From: Chitinivibrionales bacterium
Lineage (GTDB): Bacteria > Fibrobacterota > Chitinivibrionia > Chitinivibrionales > JANQEN01
NCBI GenBank assembly: GCA_028278335.1
Contig: JANQEN010000221.1
Location: forward strand, 1-56,620
Reading direction: 5' to 3'
DNA length: 56,620 nt
Of this stretch, positions 45,901 through 53,563 are shown in pieces. The number at the start of each line of letters is the position of its first letter. Within the stretch, counting starts at the first letter, position 1. The notes beneath the pieces were generated by a model. The model did no database searches. It was given only the letters and a program-made list of their open reading frames with translations, and was not told where the DNA came from. The position numbers and the translations under genes are program-made.

Positions 45901-46451
45901 GCAAAACCACCCATCACCGTTAACCAGGCTGAGAAAGATGTGGTATACGATGCCATATCACTAAAACTAAAGGAGATGAAGCCTTTCGTGAAGGCAAAAC
46001 CAAAAATCCCTAATAGGACAAGAGATAAACCAAAGGCATAGATTCCCTTTCTTAAGCCAAAAACCAAAGACATAAGAATGCAAAAAAGCGACAATTTCAC
46101 TACCCCACTGCCCACAATTCCAAGGAAAAAGAGGGTTACTGTAGCCAGGATAAACACAAGAAGTAAAAGAAGAAGAGCGGTTATTTGAAGTGGAATTTTG
46201 TTACGAAAAATCAGCAATATGTACAGACCACAAAGAATTGCCCCTTGGAAAAGATAGATCGGGTGGAATCCATGTTCGACATATCGTAATATTGATATAA
46301 CAAAGCCAAAACTACCTAAAATCGAACCAAGTACTAGGAGCTTCACAACTATTTCATGGATAACATGGGTGATCTTTGAGCGATCTTGCTGAGGCACAAT
46401 GAGGCGATCACGGATTCGTGACAAATAATTCTTATATAAGGGCTTTTTCAT
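42960..46451 (-). CDS. Membrane multi-PAS/GAF hybrid histidine kinase
   Basis: This is a 1163-residue kinase. The ATG at 46451 is chosen over a TTG two codons upstream. Residues about 30-200 hold six or so transmembrane helices (a MASE-like sensor), then PAS (about 210-365), PAS (about 370-490), GAF (about 495-645), PAS (about 650-775), HisKA with His802 in GGIAHDFNN, HATPase (NLGLNARD, DTGCGM, GTGMGLA), and a receiver with VDD at 1048-1050, acceptor Asp1096 and the conserved Lys in LQKPF. Autophosphorylation and internal phosphorelay to an unknown Hpt/output protein are expected. No response regulator with DNA-binding output lies nearby. Confidence 0.92.
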   Translation of the reverse strand: MKKPLYKNYLSRIRDRLIVPQQDRSKITHVIHEIVVKLLVLGSILGSFGFVISILRYVEHGFHPIYLFQGAILCGLYILLIFRNKIPLQITALLLLLLVFILATVTLFFLGIVGSGVVKLSLFCILMSLVFGLRKGIYAFGLSLVLLGIFGFAFTKGFISFSFSDMASYTTSFSAWLTVMGGFALVVGVVIISTNTVQNRLLFSLKQVHSSEEKYRVMFDEAPISLLVEDLSETKKEIEALRNQGVVDFKEYFKQNPHILKECLAKRKLIDLNSTAISLFEAEGKEETLKKQGILYKPQPAENFAESFLALVNGKEYHEAEYTILTYSDTEKSIRLRWHVPSEYRESWKRIVVSVLDITKQRKAEFNSAASEEKFVKAFETSSDIVTMTDLHTGKFIDVNDAFCTILGYNHHEVIGKTSMEFNLWQSTDQRVAAMKEIKEQGRCKNIELITKNRKGDTIYGLYSGVVINLTEGPVLLSIIKDITARKHSEGLLLIQKDISLAFAESNDIKQLMDTLIDTVLTVEGIDSAGVYLRNIKSGELKLIAHRGLSPQFIKSISFYTGDSPQAKLVVKGKAIHRFHLGLGVPMDDIRKKEGLQALSIIPIKYEGLVIAVLNLASHTNNEFSKLTQDTIESIGGMIGGVIVRVRAQSALRESEERYRHLVNMSPDAVVIVQDEQCKYVNRSFTEIFGYTVEEVEQGLSIYELVGDEYKNGTRQRIAARLAGQSISRMWEIDFVARDGSRIPCETSSVLIEHDGREAHLVNIRDIRERKKTQKEREELEQKLHQAEKMEAIGQLAGGIAHDFNNQLGGILGFADLLRTDSERGSTNEEYADRIITSVKRASDLTSQLLAFARKGKFTEAPVDIHRLIFEVVSLLRHSVDKKVNVIQHLNAPIATVLGDASQLQNAILNLGLNARDAMEGGGELLFSTENRSFDSELCEKIPFEIDPGDYLEISVSDTGCGMDEELKRRIFEPFFTTKEQGKGTGMGLAAVYGTIQNHSGAIDVQSDINTGTTFRVYLPLCESESDQTSPVDVQAREKHEAGGHILVVDDENVICEIATRILTSKGYTVSLCRDGQEAVELYTKEREKIDLVLLDLIMPVMNGKETFYALKKIDSDVKILLASGYSIDEDTQEMLDRGALGFLQKPFKRAKLLEKVREAMVI

Positions 46452-46810
46452 TGGCAACTAAACTCTTACTAGTGCTAATGGTGTGTGATTTCAGTTTAAG
46501 AATTTTATTAATGCCATATATATAAAATTATTATAATAGCACAATGATGTTCAACTAATTTTGTGTTTTCGGCTTTCTAAATTGTTTAAGACCGTTTTTA
46601 TTTATCCGATTTAATAATCAATTTCATTCCGTTATCGTTAAACCAATTTAATTTGTAAATATTGCACATGAAATGCATATAATACTATTAAATATCAGTT
46701 AAATCGTAAATAATATGGGATTTAATCTCTTTTTATGATATATTAATAATATATAATCGGAAATTAAATAAACAAAAATTCACGTCTTTATAGTTTGGGG
46801 AGGAACAATT
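46452..46810. other. Divergent promoter spacer
   Basis: The 359 bases are AT-rich and hold both promoters of the divergent kinase and C25 peptidase. I see no gene or striking repeat. GGGGAGGAA forms the peptidase ribosome site. Confidence 0.4.
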
Positions 46811-49711
46811 ATGAAGAATGGGAACATCTCTTCAAATATCAAAAAATCATTTTTACTAACGGTGATTTTGAGTTTTGTCACAGCAAGCTCCATTTGGGCT
46901 GGTAAAAGTATTGCCATGGGTTATACCCAACTTGACGGTTCAGTTGCAAAGGGCGCCGTTGCTGCAGCACAGCCTGCAGATGCCAATGATATGAGTGTCA
47001 CAATGACTCTTTCAGGTTTTTCAACAGAAAAATCATCGCTAAACAATCAATCTTGGCAAACTCTCTCCTTTGAAAATGAGTGTCTTCCTGATAATGTGGG
47101 TGCACCAGCATTGCCATTATTAAGGAAATATTTTGCTGTTCCTGAAGACGCTAACATATCAATTGAAGTAGCTGACGTAACATATGAGACCTTTGAAAAC
47201 GCTATGATTGCACCTTGCCAGCAGGCATTGTTAGAATCGGAGACTACTGCAAACCGAGCCTTTGCAAAAAACGATGCACTTTATGCAACCAATAGTTTCT
47301 ATCCCTCACAATGGGCTGCTGTGGGAGAAACAGTGGTTATGCGAGATGTTCATATGGCAACACTGATGGTAAATCCCTTACAGTATAATCCTGTCACCCA
47401 AACGTTAAAAGCAGCGTCCAAAATCACCCTTAAGATTCGTTGGACAGCACCAAATGGAAACAGTGCTCTGACCTTCCCGAAGCATTTAGCAAATGCCTAT
47501 AGGGGACTTCTGTTAAACTATGGATTCATGGCTTACCGTGCAATCCCCAGTAATGCCAGTGAAAATATGAAAAAGGCTACTGATTACTTGATTATTGTTG
47601 ATAGTAAACTTGCAAATTCACCTAGTTTAAAATCATTGGCTGATTATCATTCTTCCCAAGGAAAAACCGTCGAAGTTAAAAGCACTGCCGATGTTGGTTC
47701 TTCAGCGGATGGTATCAAAAGCCATATCCAATCTGCCTATAATACCAACGAACTTGACTTTGTTCTATTGGTAGGTGATCTTCCTGGTATTCCTCATAAG
47801 GCAAGTGCCTATCAAGGTGTTGCCTCAGATTCATGGTATTCCTGGCTTAAAGGAAATGACCAACTTGGTGATGTTGCTCTTGGTCGCATGCCTGCAACTG
47901 ATGAAAATGAGCTAAAGAATATGGTAACAAAAACGCTAAATTTTCACAACATGGTTGCGCCCGGTGATTGGCGTAAGAAGTCAATTCTTATTGCACACAG
48001 AGAAAATGCACCCAATAAATACACTGCCTGTAAAAACAGAATATATAACCACACTTATAAACTTGACCCACCAACAATGGACAAAAAATATGGCTCTCAA
48101 GGAGCAACAAACAACCAAGTGACTGAAGCCATTAATGAAGGTAGAGTTGTTGTTAATTATCGTGGTCATGGCTCTGCAACAGCCTGGACTGGTTGGAATG
48201 GTAGCAGTTATAGCACCACAGCAGCTAAGGCGCTTAAAAATGGCTCCAAAACTCCTGTTGTATACTGCATTGCCTGTCTCAATGGTGATATGGGTAGATC
48301 AAGTGATTGCCTAGCAGAGGCCTTTATGTGCGGCCCAGAGGGTGCTGTATGTGTTCTTGCAGCAAATGACCCCAGTTATACAACAGTAAACCACGACTTT
48401 GACGAGGCTCTCTACTTTGGTACTTGGGATGAAGGTATTGAAGCACAGGGAGATCTTCGCAACTACGCTGATGCAGAAGCATTGCGGTTGAGTGGTTCCA
48501 TGTCAAGAAAGAATGCTGCCATGTACATCTGGTTTGGTGATCCCTCTATTAACGTTCTTAAAGGTAACACCGCTCCCTTTGCCACGGTCATGGCACCCAA
48601 TGGTGGAGAGCTATGGGAAAAGGGAACTAGCCAACAGATTACCTGGGGCGATAATATCAATGGTAATATGAAAATTGAAATTTTTAAAGGTGGGTCAATG
48701 AAAGAGGTGCTTTCTGCATCCACACCAAGTACTGGTACCTTTGAATGGAAAATTCCAGCTGATTATGCCACCGGTGCTGACTATAAAGTAAAAATCACCT
48801 CTGTAGACAGCTCTGCCCTTAATGATGAAAGTAATGAAAACTTCAGCATCATTCCTGAATACATTCTTGTGTGTCCCTATTTTCAAAATTTTGACACCTT
48901 AACACCCAAAACAGAGGTGCTACCACTCAAGTATGTTCAAGCTGCAGATGATGATCTGAATTGGACTGTTTACAATGGCCCCACACCTTCCAGAGTCGAT
49001 GACCCACCGGATGCAACCGGTCCCAAGGCTGACCATACTACAGGAACAGATAAAGGTAACTACATCTATACTGAGGCTTCTGCGAGTAATAATGGTAACC
49101 CAAACAAGAAGTTTACTTACTTGACACCTAAGTTTAATTTTAAGGGTATTAGCTCCCCAGAACTCTCCTTCTGGTATCATATGTTTAGTGACAATGCTGG
49201 TGAGGATCACATGGGAAAACTCATGTTAGATATCAGTGTTGATGGTACTTGGAAAAATGATGTTATCACAATCCAAGGTAACAAGGGAGACAAATGGATC
49301 GAACAAAAATTGGATCTTACTCCTTACAAGGGTGAACGAGTTATCTTCCGCTTCCGTGCTGTAACCGGTGACTCCTGGGAGAGTGACATCTCTATTGATG
49401 ACCTTAAGATTGATGGAGCGATTCCTATTGGTCAGTACCTCACCCAAAAACCAAGGGCCTTTGATTTAAAATTGAATGGTTCACGACTTCAATTTCAGGT
49501 TCCTGATAATGGAATCAAATCCAATCATGTGAGCATTAAACTTTTTAATATGCAAGGAAAGATGATTAAAACCTTAGTAAATAAAAATTACACCACTGGC
49601 ATCTACACTGTGGCGGTTGATTCTCGGATTAGTCTTGCAGCAGGAATGTATATGTGCCGAATGGAAACCAAGGGCTACTCAAAAACAATCAATCTTCTAT
49701 TGAACAAATAA
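46811..49711 (+). CDS. Secreted gingipain-type (C25) cysteine peptidase with Ig-like, MAM and sorting domains
   Basis: Domains in order: signal peptide (to about 30), propeptide (about 60-245), C25 catalytic domain (about 255-590) with His453 in YRGHGS and Cys489 in IACLNG, a Kre9-like Ig-type module (about 592-682), a MAM/laminin-G-like module (about 689-872), and a C-terminal Por-type sorting module (about 885-966). Thus it is exported by a type IX-like route and processed. The post-catalytic part closely resembles that of the C1A peptidase at 53564, including DDPPDxTGxKADHT. Arg- versus Lys-specificity cannot be fixed. GGGGAGGAA ribosome site. Confidence 0.93.
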   Translation: MKNGNISSNIKKSFLLTVILSFVTASSIWAGKSIAMGYTQLDGSVAKGAVAAAQPADANDMSVTMTLSGFSTEKSSLNNQSWQTLSFENECLPDNVGAPALPLLRKYFAVPEDANISIEVADVTYETFENAMIAPCQQALLESETTANRAFAKNDALYATNSFYPSQWAAVGETVVMRDVHMATLMVNPLQYNPVTQTLKAASKITLKIRWTAPNGNSALTFPKHLANAYRGLLLNYGFMAYRAIPSNASENMKKATDYLIIVDSKLANSPSLKSLADYHSSQGKTVEVKSTADVGSSADGIKSHIQSAYNTNELDFVLLVGDLPGIPHKASAYQGVASDSWYSWLKGNDQLGDVALGRMPATDENELKNMVTKTLNFHNMVAPGDWRKKSILIAHRENAPNKYTACKNRIYNHTYKLDPPTMDKKYGSQGATNNQVTEAINEGRVVVNYRGHGSATAWTGWNGSSYSTTAAKALKNGSKTPVVYCIACLNGDMGRSSDCLAEAFMCGPEGAVCVLAANDPSYTTVNHDFDEALYFGTWDEGIEAQGDLRNYADAEALRLSGSMSRKNAAMYIWFGDPSINVLKGNTAPFATVMAPNGGELWEKGTSQQITWGDNINGNMKIEIFKGGSMKEVLSASTPSTGTFEWKIPADYATGADYKVKITSVDSSALNDESNENFSIIPEYILVCPYFQNFDTLTPKTEVLPLKYVQAADDDLNWTVYNGPTPSRVDDPPDATGPKADHTTGTDKGNYIYTEASASNNGNPNKKFTYLTPKFNFKGISSPELSFWYHMFSDNAGEDHMGKLMLDISVDGTWKNDVITIQGNKGDKWIEQKLDLTPYKGERVIFRFRAVTGDSWESDISIDDLKIDGAIPIGQYLTQKPRAFDLKLNGSRLQFQVPDNGIKSNHVSIKLFNMQGKMIKTLVNKNYTTGIYTVAVDSRISLAAGMYMCRMETKGYSKTINLLLNK

Positions 49712-49743
49712 TCGTCAATTATTTAAATAGTTTTGTATTTGTC

Positions 49744-49779
49744 AATCCCCTCTTGAATATATTTTAAGAGGGGATTTTT
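49744..49779 (+). terminator. Terminator of the C25 peptidase gene
   Basis: A perfect 11-bp stem AATCCCCTCTT/AAGAGGGGATT (49744-49754, 49766-49776) is followed by T5. It sits 33 bases after the stop. Confidence 0.9.
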
Positions 49780-49916
49780 AGACTCTCTTTAATAAAATTT
49801 GATTTTATACACACCCAATTTATTTTATAAGCATAATAGGAGTTAATAGTTTTATACATTTAGTTTATTACAAGGGGTATCATCTTAAATATTCCGTCAT
49901 TTTAGGAGCATAAAAT

Positions 49917-50516
49917 ATGGAGAGTGCACATTGTAGTATGAAGCTTAGCTGCTTGCTATTCGTTATCTTTTGTTTCTTAGGACTGGGAATTGGATATTCA
50001 TTTGAACCAGTACTTAATCCAATCGAATTATCTGACAATATTCTGTATGGTCAACATAAACATGAGCCACTTATCGCTCCAAAAAGTGCCCATCATAAAG
50101 TAAAGGATTCAGTTAGGTCAAAAAGCATCCCCAAAGAAATAACTAAGCCGAAAAGTAAGCTAGACGTTTATCACGAAAAATTAAGCACCTATAAAGGAAT
50201 GACATCTGCCGGTGGCATCCTCCTAGGGCTTGGGCTGATAAGTGTTCCTGTTGGAATAACAAAACTAGCAAAATCGGAATCTGAAACAATCCATCAACCT
50301 GGAGGCATACAGATTAATTACTATGGAGAAGATGCTAAGGCTGGGATTTTTTTTATTTTATTTGGAATACCTTCAACAATCAGCGGTATTGTTTTAAGTA
50401 GCATTGGATCTCGTAAAGTAAAAGAGTATCGAAATAAAATTAATCTTCAAAATGTTTCAATCGGTGGATCACAAAATTCAATATCACTATCTGTGACGAT
50501 ATCAATACATAAATGA
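49917..50516 (+). CDS. Exported two-helix membrane protein of unknown function
   Basis: A hydrophobic signal-like segment (about residues 8-28), a polar Lys/His-rich stretch, then two helices (about 92-115 and 140-160) separated by a polar loop, and a strand-rich Ser/Ile tail. The overall order (two helices with short Gly/Ser motifs GGILLGLGLISVPVG, then a beta tail) recalls small Fibrobacter-type membrane proteins and the interrupted gene at 3991-4704. An AGGAG site is 8 bases before ATG. No enzymatic motif is seen. Confidence 0.55.
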   Translation: MESAHCSMKLSCLLFVIFCFLGLGIGYSFEPVLNPIELSDNILYGQHKHEPLIAPKSAHHKVKDSVRSKSIPKEITKPKSKLDVYHEKLSTYKGMTSAGGILLGLGLISVPVGITKLAKSESETIHQPGGIQINYYGEDAKAGIFFILFGIPSTISGIVLSSIGSRKVKEYRNKINLQNVSIGGSQNSISLSVTISIHK

Positions 50517-50615
50517 ATGCATAAAAATGTATGAGGGATAAATATTTGGTAATGAATAGGAAAAATTAATAAAAAGATTGCTCGGTTTATAAAACATTGA
50601 TAATCAAGATGCATT

Positions 50616-51098
50616 ATGAAAGAAGAAACAAAAAAAACCTTCGATTCCTATGATGTTCTCCGCATGGAGGCAATGCAGGAATTTGACAAAAAGGTCGCCT
50701 TTGAATGGAAGGTGAGCTTTAGTCTTTGGGCTGCCCTGGCCTCGGTATTTATCTCCTTTACACAGGCAAATATTCATGCGATTCTTTGTAGCATGAAGAT
50801 AGAAATAATATCCCTCTTCTCTATTATCCTCTTTTTGCATGCCATCTTTCTTTGTTGGATTCAATACAACCTATCTTTTCAAAGAAAAATCCAACACTAC
50901 TGGGGTAAGAAGATGGTTGCTCTATTAGGAGAAGATATGGATTATTATAAAAATTACATCAATAAATCCTATGGCAAACGGGGACTTATCCCCTTTTTAG
51001 GATCCAGAATCCTCTCCCCTATGATGCAGTTAAGTATCTCCATCATTCTATCAATGTTGATTATATTTGCCTTAAGTAAATCGTCAATTTGTACTTAA
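50616..51098 (+). CDS. Small three-helix inner-membrane protein
   Basis: This 160-residue protein begins with an amphipathic, charged helix (1-30) and has three hydrophobic helices (about 33-50, 62-85 and 132-155). There is no signal peptide or known catalytic motif. It converges with the gene ending at 51142. A weak ribosome site. Family not recognised. Confidence 0.5.
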   Translation: MKEETKKTFDSYDVLRMEAMQEFDKKVAFEWKVSFSLWAALASVFISFTQANIHAILCSMKIEIISLFSIILFLHAIFLCWIQYNLSFQRKIQHYWGKKMVALLGEDMDYYKNYINKSYGKRGLIPFLGSRILSPMMQLSISIILSMLIIFALSKSSICT

Positions 51099-51141
51099 TT
51101 TATGTTTTATTTTCCAGATTAAATGTATTGCTGATAGATCT

Positions 51142-51852
51142 TTATTTTTTAAAAACTAACCCTCTTTTTAAAACATAATTGATATGTATCCCGTGTTTAT
51201 TCTTTAGAACATCAGAAGAGTAACCAAATCCGAATTTGCTAAATTTCAGTGAACAGCGAATATTTAAAAAGTTAGGTTCAGTATAGACATGTTTATCTCT
51301 TATTGGAAATTGTTCATTCTTTGATGGATTTGCGGGATAAATATGTGATCTTTGGCCGGTTACTCTCCATCTAATGAATCTTAAACAGGGGCCAATTCCA
51401 AATTGAAATTTATCAATGATAATCCCCGGAATTATACCCATAACGATAATATTTGCTCTCTCTGATCCAACTTCAGATCCATAAAAATGTTCACCTGTTG
51501 CAGGTGTATAGACAATAAAATCCCGTTTAAACTTATATTTTCTAACATATAAAAAGCTATAAGCAGTTAATAAATCAATTCTAACAAATTCATTAATAAA
51601 GGGAAATGAAAACACCAATCCAAGTCTATTATCATGCCTCTTTAAATCATCGAGATCATAATAAGGAACACTCTCAGAATCCCCAAGAAAATCATATAAA
51701 TAAAGATACTCTAGCAAGATCTCATCTTTACCATTAGTAAACTTAGAAGAAGATAGAACTGGATTTATAAGAGTGCAAATTAACAAAAGGAAGATAATTT
51801 TACATTTAAACACAACTTTATCAAAGATAGACAATGCATATTGTGCACACAT
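51142..51852 (-). CDS. Exported beta-strand-rich protein, probably an outer-membrane barrel
   Basis: I chose the ATG at 51852 with a clean AAGGAG site 7 bases away; the frame opens earlier at a TTG (51873). A hydrophobic signal-like segment (about residues 17-35) precedes alternating strands such as LGLVFSFPF, RIDLLTAYSFLYVRKYKFKRDF and the C-terminal HINYVLKRGLVF. That layout, with aromatic girdles, suggests an outer-membrane barrel, but no close family is recognised. Downstream of xylA on the same strand, 96 bases away. Confidence 0.55.
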   Translation of the reverse strand: MCAQYALSIFDKVVFKCKIIFLLLICTLINPVLSSSKFTNGKDEILLEYLYLYDFLGDSESVPYYDLDDLKRHDNRLGLVFSFPFINEFVRIDLLTAYSFLYVRKYKFKRDFIVYTPATGEHFYGSEVGSERANIIVMGIIPGIIIDKFQFGIGPCLRFIRWRVTGQRSHIYPANPSKNEQFPIRDKHVYTEPNFLNIRCSLKFSKFGFGYSSDVLKNKHGIHINYVLKRGLVFKK

Positions 51853-51882
51853 GAACGAACTCCTTATAAACAATTTCAGAGA

Positions 51883-51928
51883 GAACTACTGAATCATACC
51901 ACTTACTAGCTATAGAATCCAGCAGTTC
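51883..51928. other. Imperfect hairpin between xylA and the next gene
   Basis: Bases 51883-51895 pair with 51915-51928 (11 pairs including two G-U), with a 19-base loop. There is no T-tract, so it is more likely a processing or stability element than an intrinsic terminator. Confidence 0.35.
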
Positions 51929-51948
51929 CCTTTGATGTAAAGCAAATA

Positions 51949-53280
51949 TTACTTATGAGCAAATAAAATCTGATTGAGAATGTTCTCAATCAGCTCCTGT
52001 TTGCCACTGGTAACCTTTGGTTCCCCATTTTGAGCAGCATGATCACTAAGCTCTTCCAATGAAAGCTTACCCTGTTCAAACTTTTGACCGAATTCAGAAT
52101 CAAAGGAGCTGTATCTCTCTTTAACCATTCCAGGAATCTTGCCATCCTGAATAATGGTTTCTGCGATTTCCAATCCGAGAGCAAAGGCATCCATACCACC
52201 AATATGAGCAACGAACAGATCTTCAAGATCTGTAGAATTACGTCTGACCTTAGCATCAAAATTGAGTCCGCCCTTTTTAAGACCACCATCTCTTTGAACA
52301 ACCATCATCGCTTCAACAACATCGTAAATGTTGGTGGGGAACTGATCAGTGTCCCATCCATTTTGGTCATCACCACGGTTTGCATCAATACTACCAAGCA
52401 TACCAGCATCAGCTGCAACTTGAAGGTCATGGGCAAAGGTGTGGCGGGCTAAATTTGCATGGTTAGCTTCGATATTCAATTTAAAATCTTTATCAAGACC
52501 AAACTGACGGAGAAAACCAATAGTGGTAGCTGCATCAAAATCGTATTGATGCTTTGAAGGTTCCATTGGTTTTGGCTCAATAAGGAAATCTCCCTTAAAG
52601 CCTATCTTTCTTCCGTAATCTCTGGCCATAGTAAAAAACTGAGCAATATGCTCTAACTCGCGTTTCATATCGGTATTCCATAAAGAGGCGTATCCTTCAC
52701 GTCCACCCCAGAATACGTAGTTTTCTCCACCTAACTCTACTGTTGCAGAAATAGCAGCTTTTACTTGAGCTGCTGCATGGGCAACCACTGCAATATCAGG
52801 ATTAGTTGCAGCACCATTCATATAACGAGGATTTGAAAACACATTGGCGGTTCCCCAGAGTAATTTAATACCGGTCTCTTTTTGATACTCCTTAGCGCGG
52901 GCAACAATCTCCATAAGATTCTTTTCAGATTGAGCAACAGAGGATCCCTCAGGAGCGATATCTCTGTCATGGAAACAGTAAAAGGGATTACCAAGCTTTG
53001 TAAAAAATTCAAAGGCTGCATCAAGCTTTGCCTTTGCTCTATCCAGGGGATTTGCAATGTCATCCCACGGTTTTGAAAGGGTTTTATTACCAAAAGGATC
53101 GGAACCATCACCACAAAAGGTATGCCAGTATGCAACAGCAAAACGTAAATGCTCTTTAAGTGTTTTACCTGCAACAACTTTATTTTCATCATAAAATTTA
53201 AATGCCAATGGATTATCTGATTTTGGACCTTCGAAGGTAATTTTTGGAACTGTGGGAAAATTAGTATTTGTAACTGACAT
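51949..53280 (-). CDS. xylA: Xylose isomerase
   Basis: The 443-residue class II xylose isomerase has the active-site HD pair (His104, Asp107 in [11 protein letters not shown]) and the metal-binding [14 protein letters not shown] near residue 235. It interconverts D-xylose and D-xylulose (also glucose and fructose at low rate) with divalent metals. It stands alone without xylulokinase in the window. Together with the GH10 xylanase it supports growth on xylan; transketolase would take the product after phosphorylation. A weak ribosome site is seen. Confidence 0.97.
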   Translation of the reverse strand: MSVTNTNFPTVPKITFEGPKSDNPLAFKFYDENKVVAGKTLKEHLRFAVAYWHTFCGDGSDPFGNKTLSKPWDDIANPLDRAKAKLDAAFEFFTKLGNPFYCFHDRDIAPEGSSVAQSEKNLMEIVARAKEYQKETGIKLLWGTANVFSNPRYMNGAATNPDIAVVAHAAAQVKAAISATVELGGENYVFWGGREGYASLWNTDMKRELEHIAQFFTMARDYGRKIGFKGDFLIEPKPMEPSKHQYDFDAATTIGFLRQFGLDKDFKLNIEANHANLARHTFAHDLQVAADAGMLGSIDANRGDDQNGWDTDQFPTNIYDVVEAMMVVQRDGGLKKGGLNFDAKVRRNSTDLEDLFVAHIGGMDAFALGLEIAETIIQDGKIPGMVKERYSSFDSEFGQKFEQGKLSLEELSDHAAQNGEPKVTSGKQELIENILNQILFAHK

Positions 53281-53563
53281 CTTTAGTTCGTCCTTTTAGG
53301 TTTAAATATGTATTGTAATGTTTGCTTTTATTCAAATTAGTTATATAAAACCAATATTGTTAAAATAACTCTTCTTTATGATTCAATCAAATTTTAATTT
53401 TCACTAAAATATTTTCTGAATGAGCATACTTGTAATATATAAAAATATAACCTTCTGGTTTAACATATTTTGGCAAAATTAATCATCTCATGATATATTA
53501 ACATATATAATACTAGATATGTATAATTAATTAATCATGTTTGTTTCCATCAGGGGGGATCAA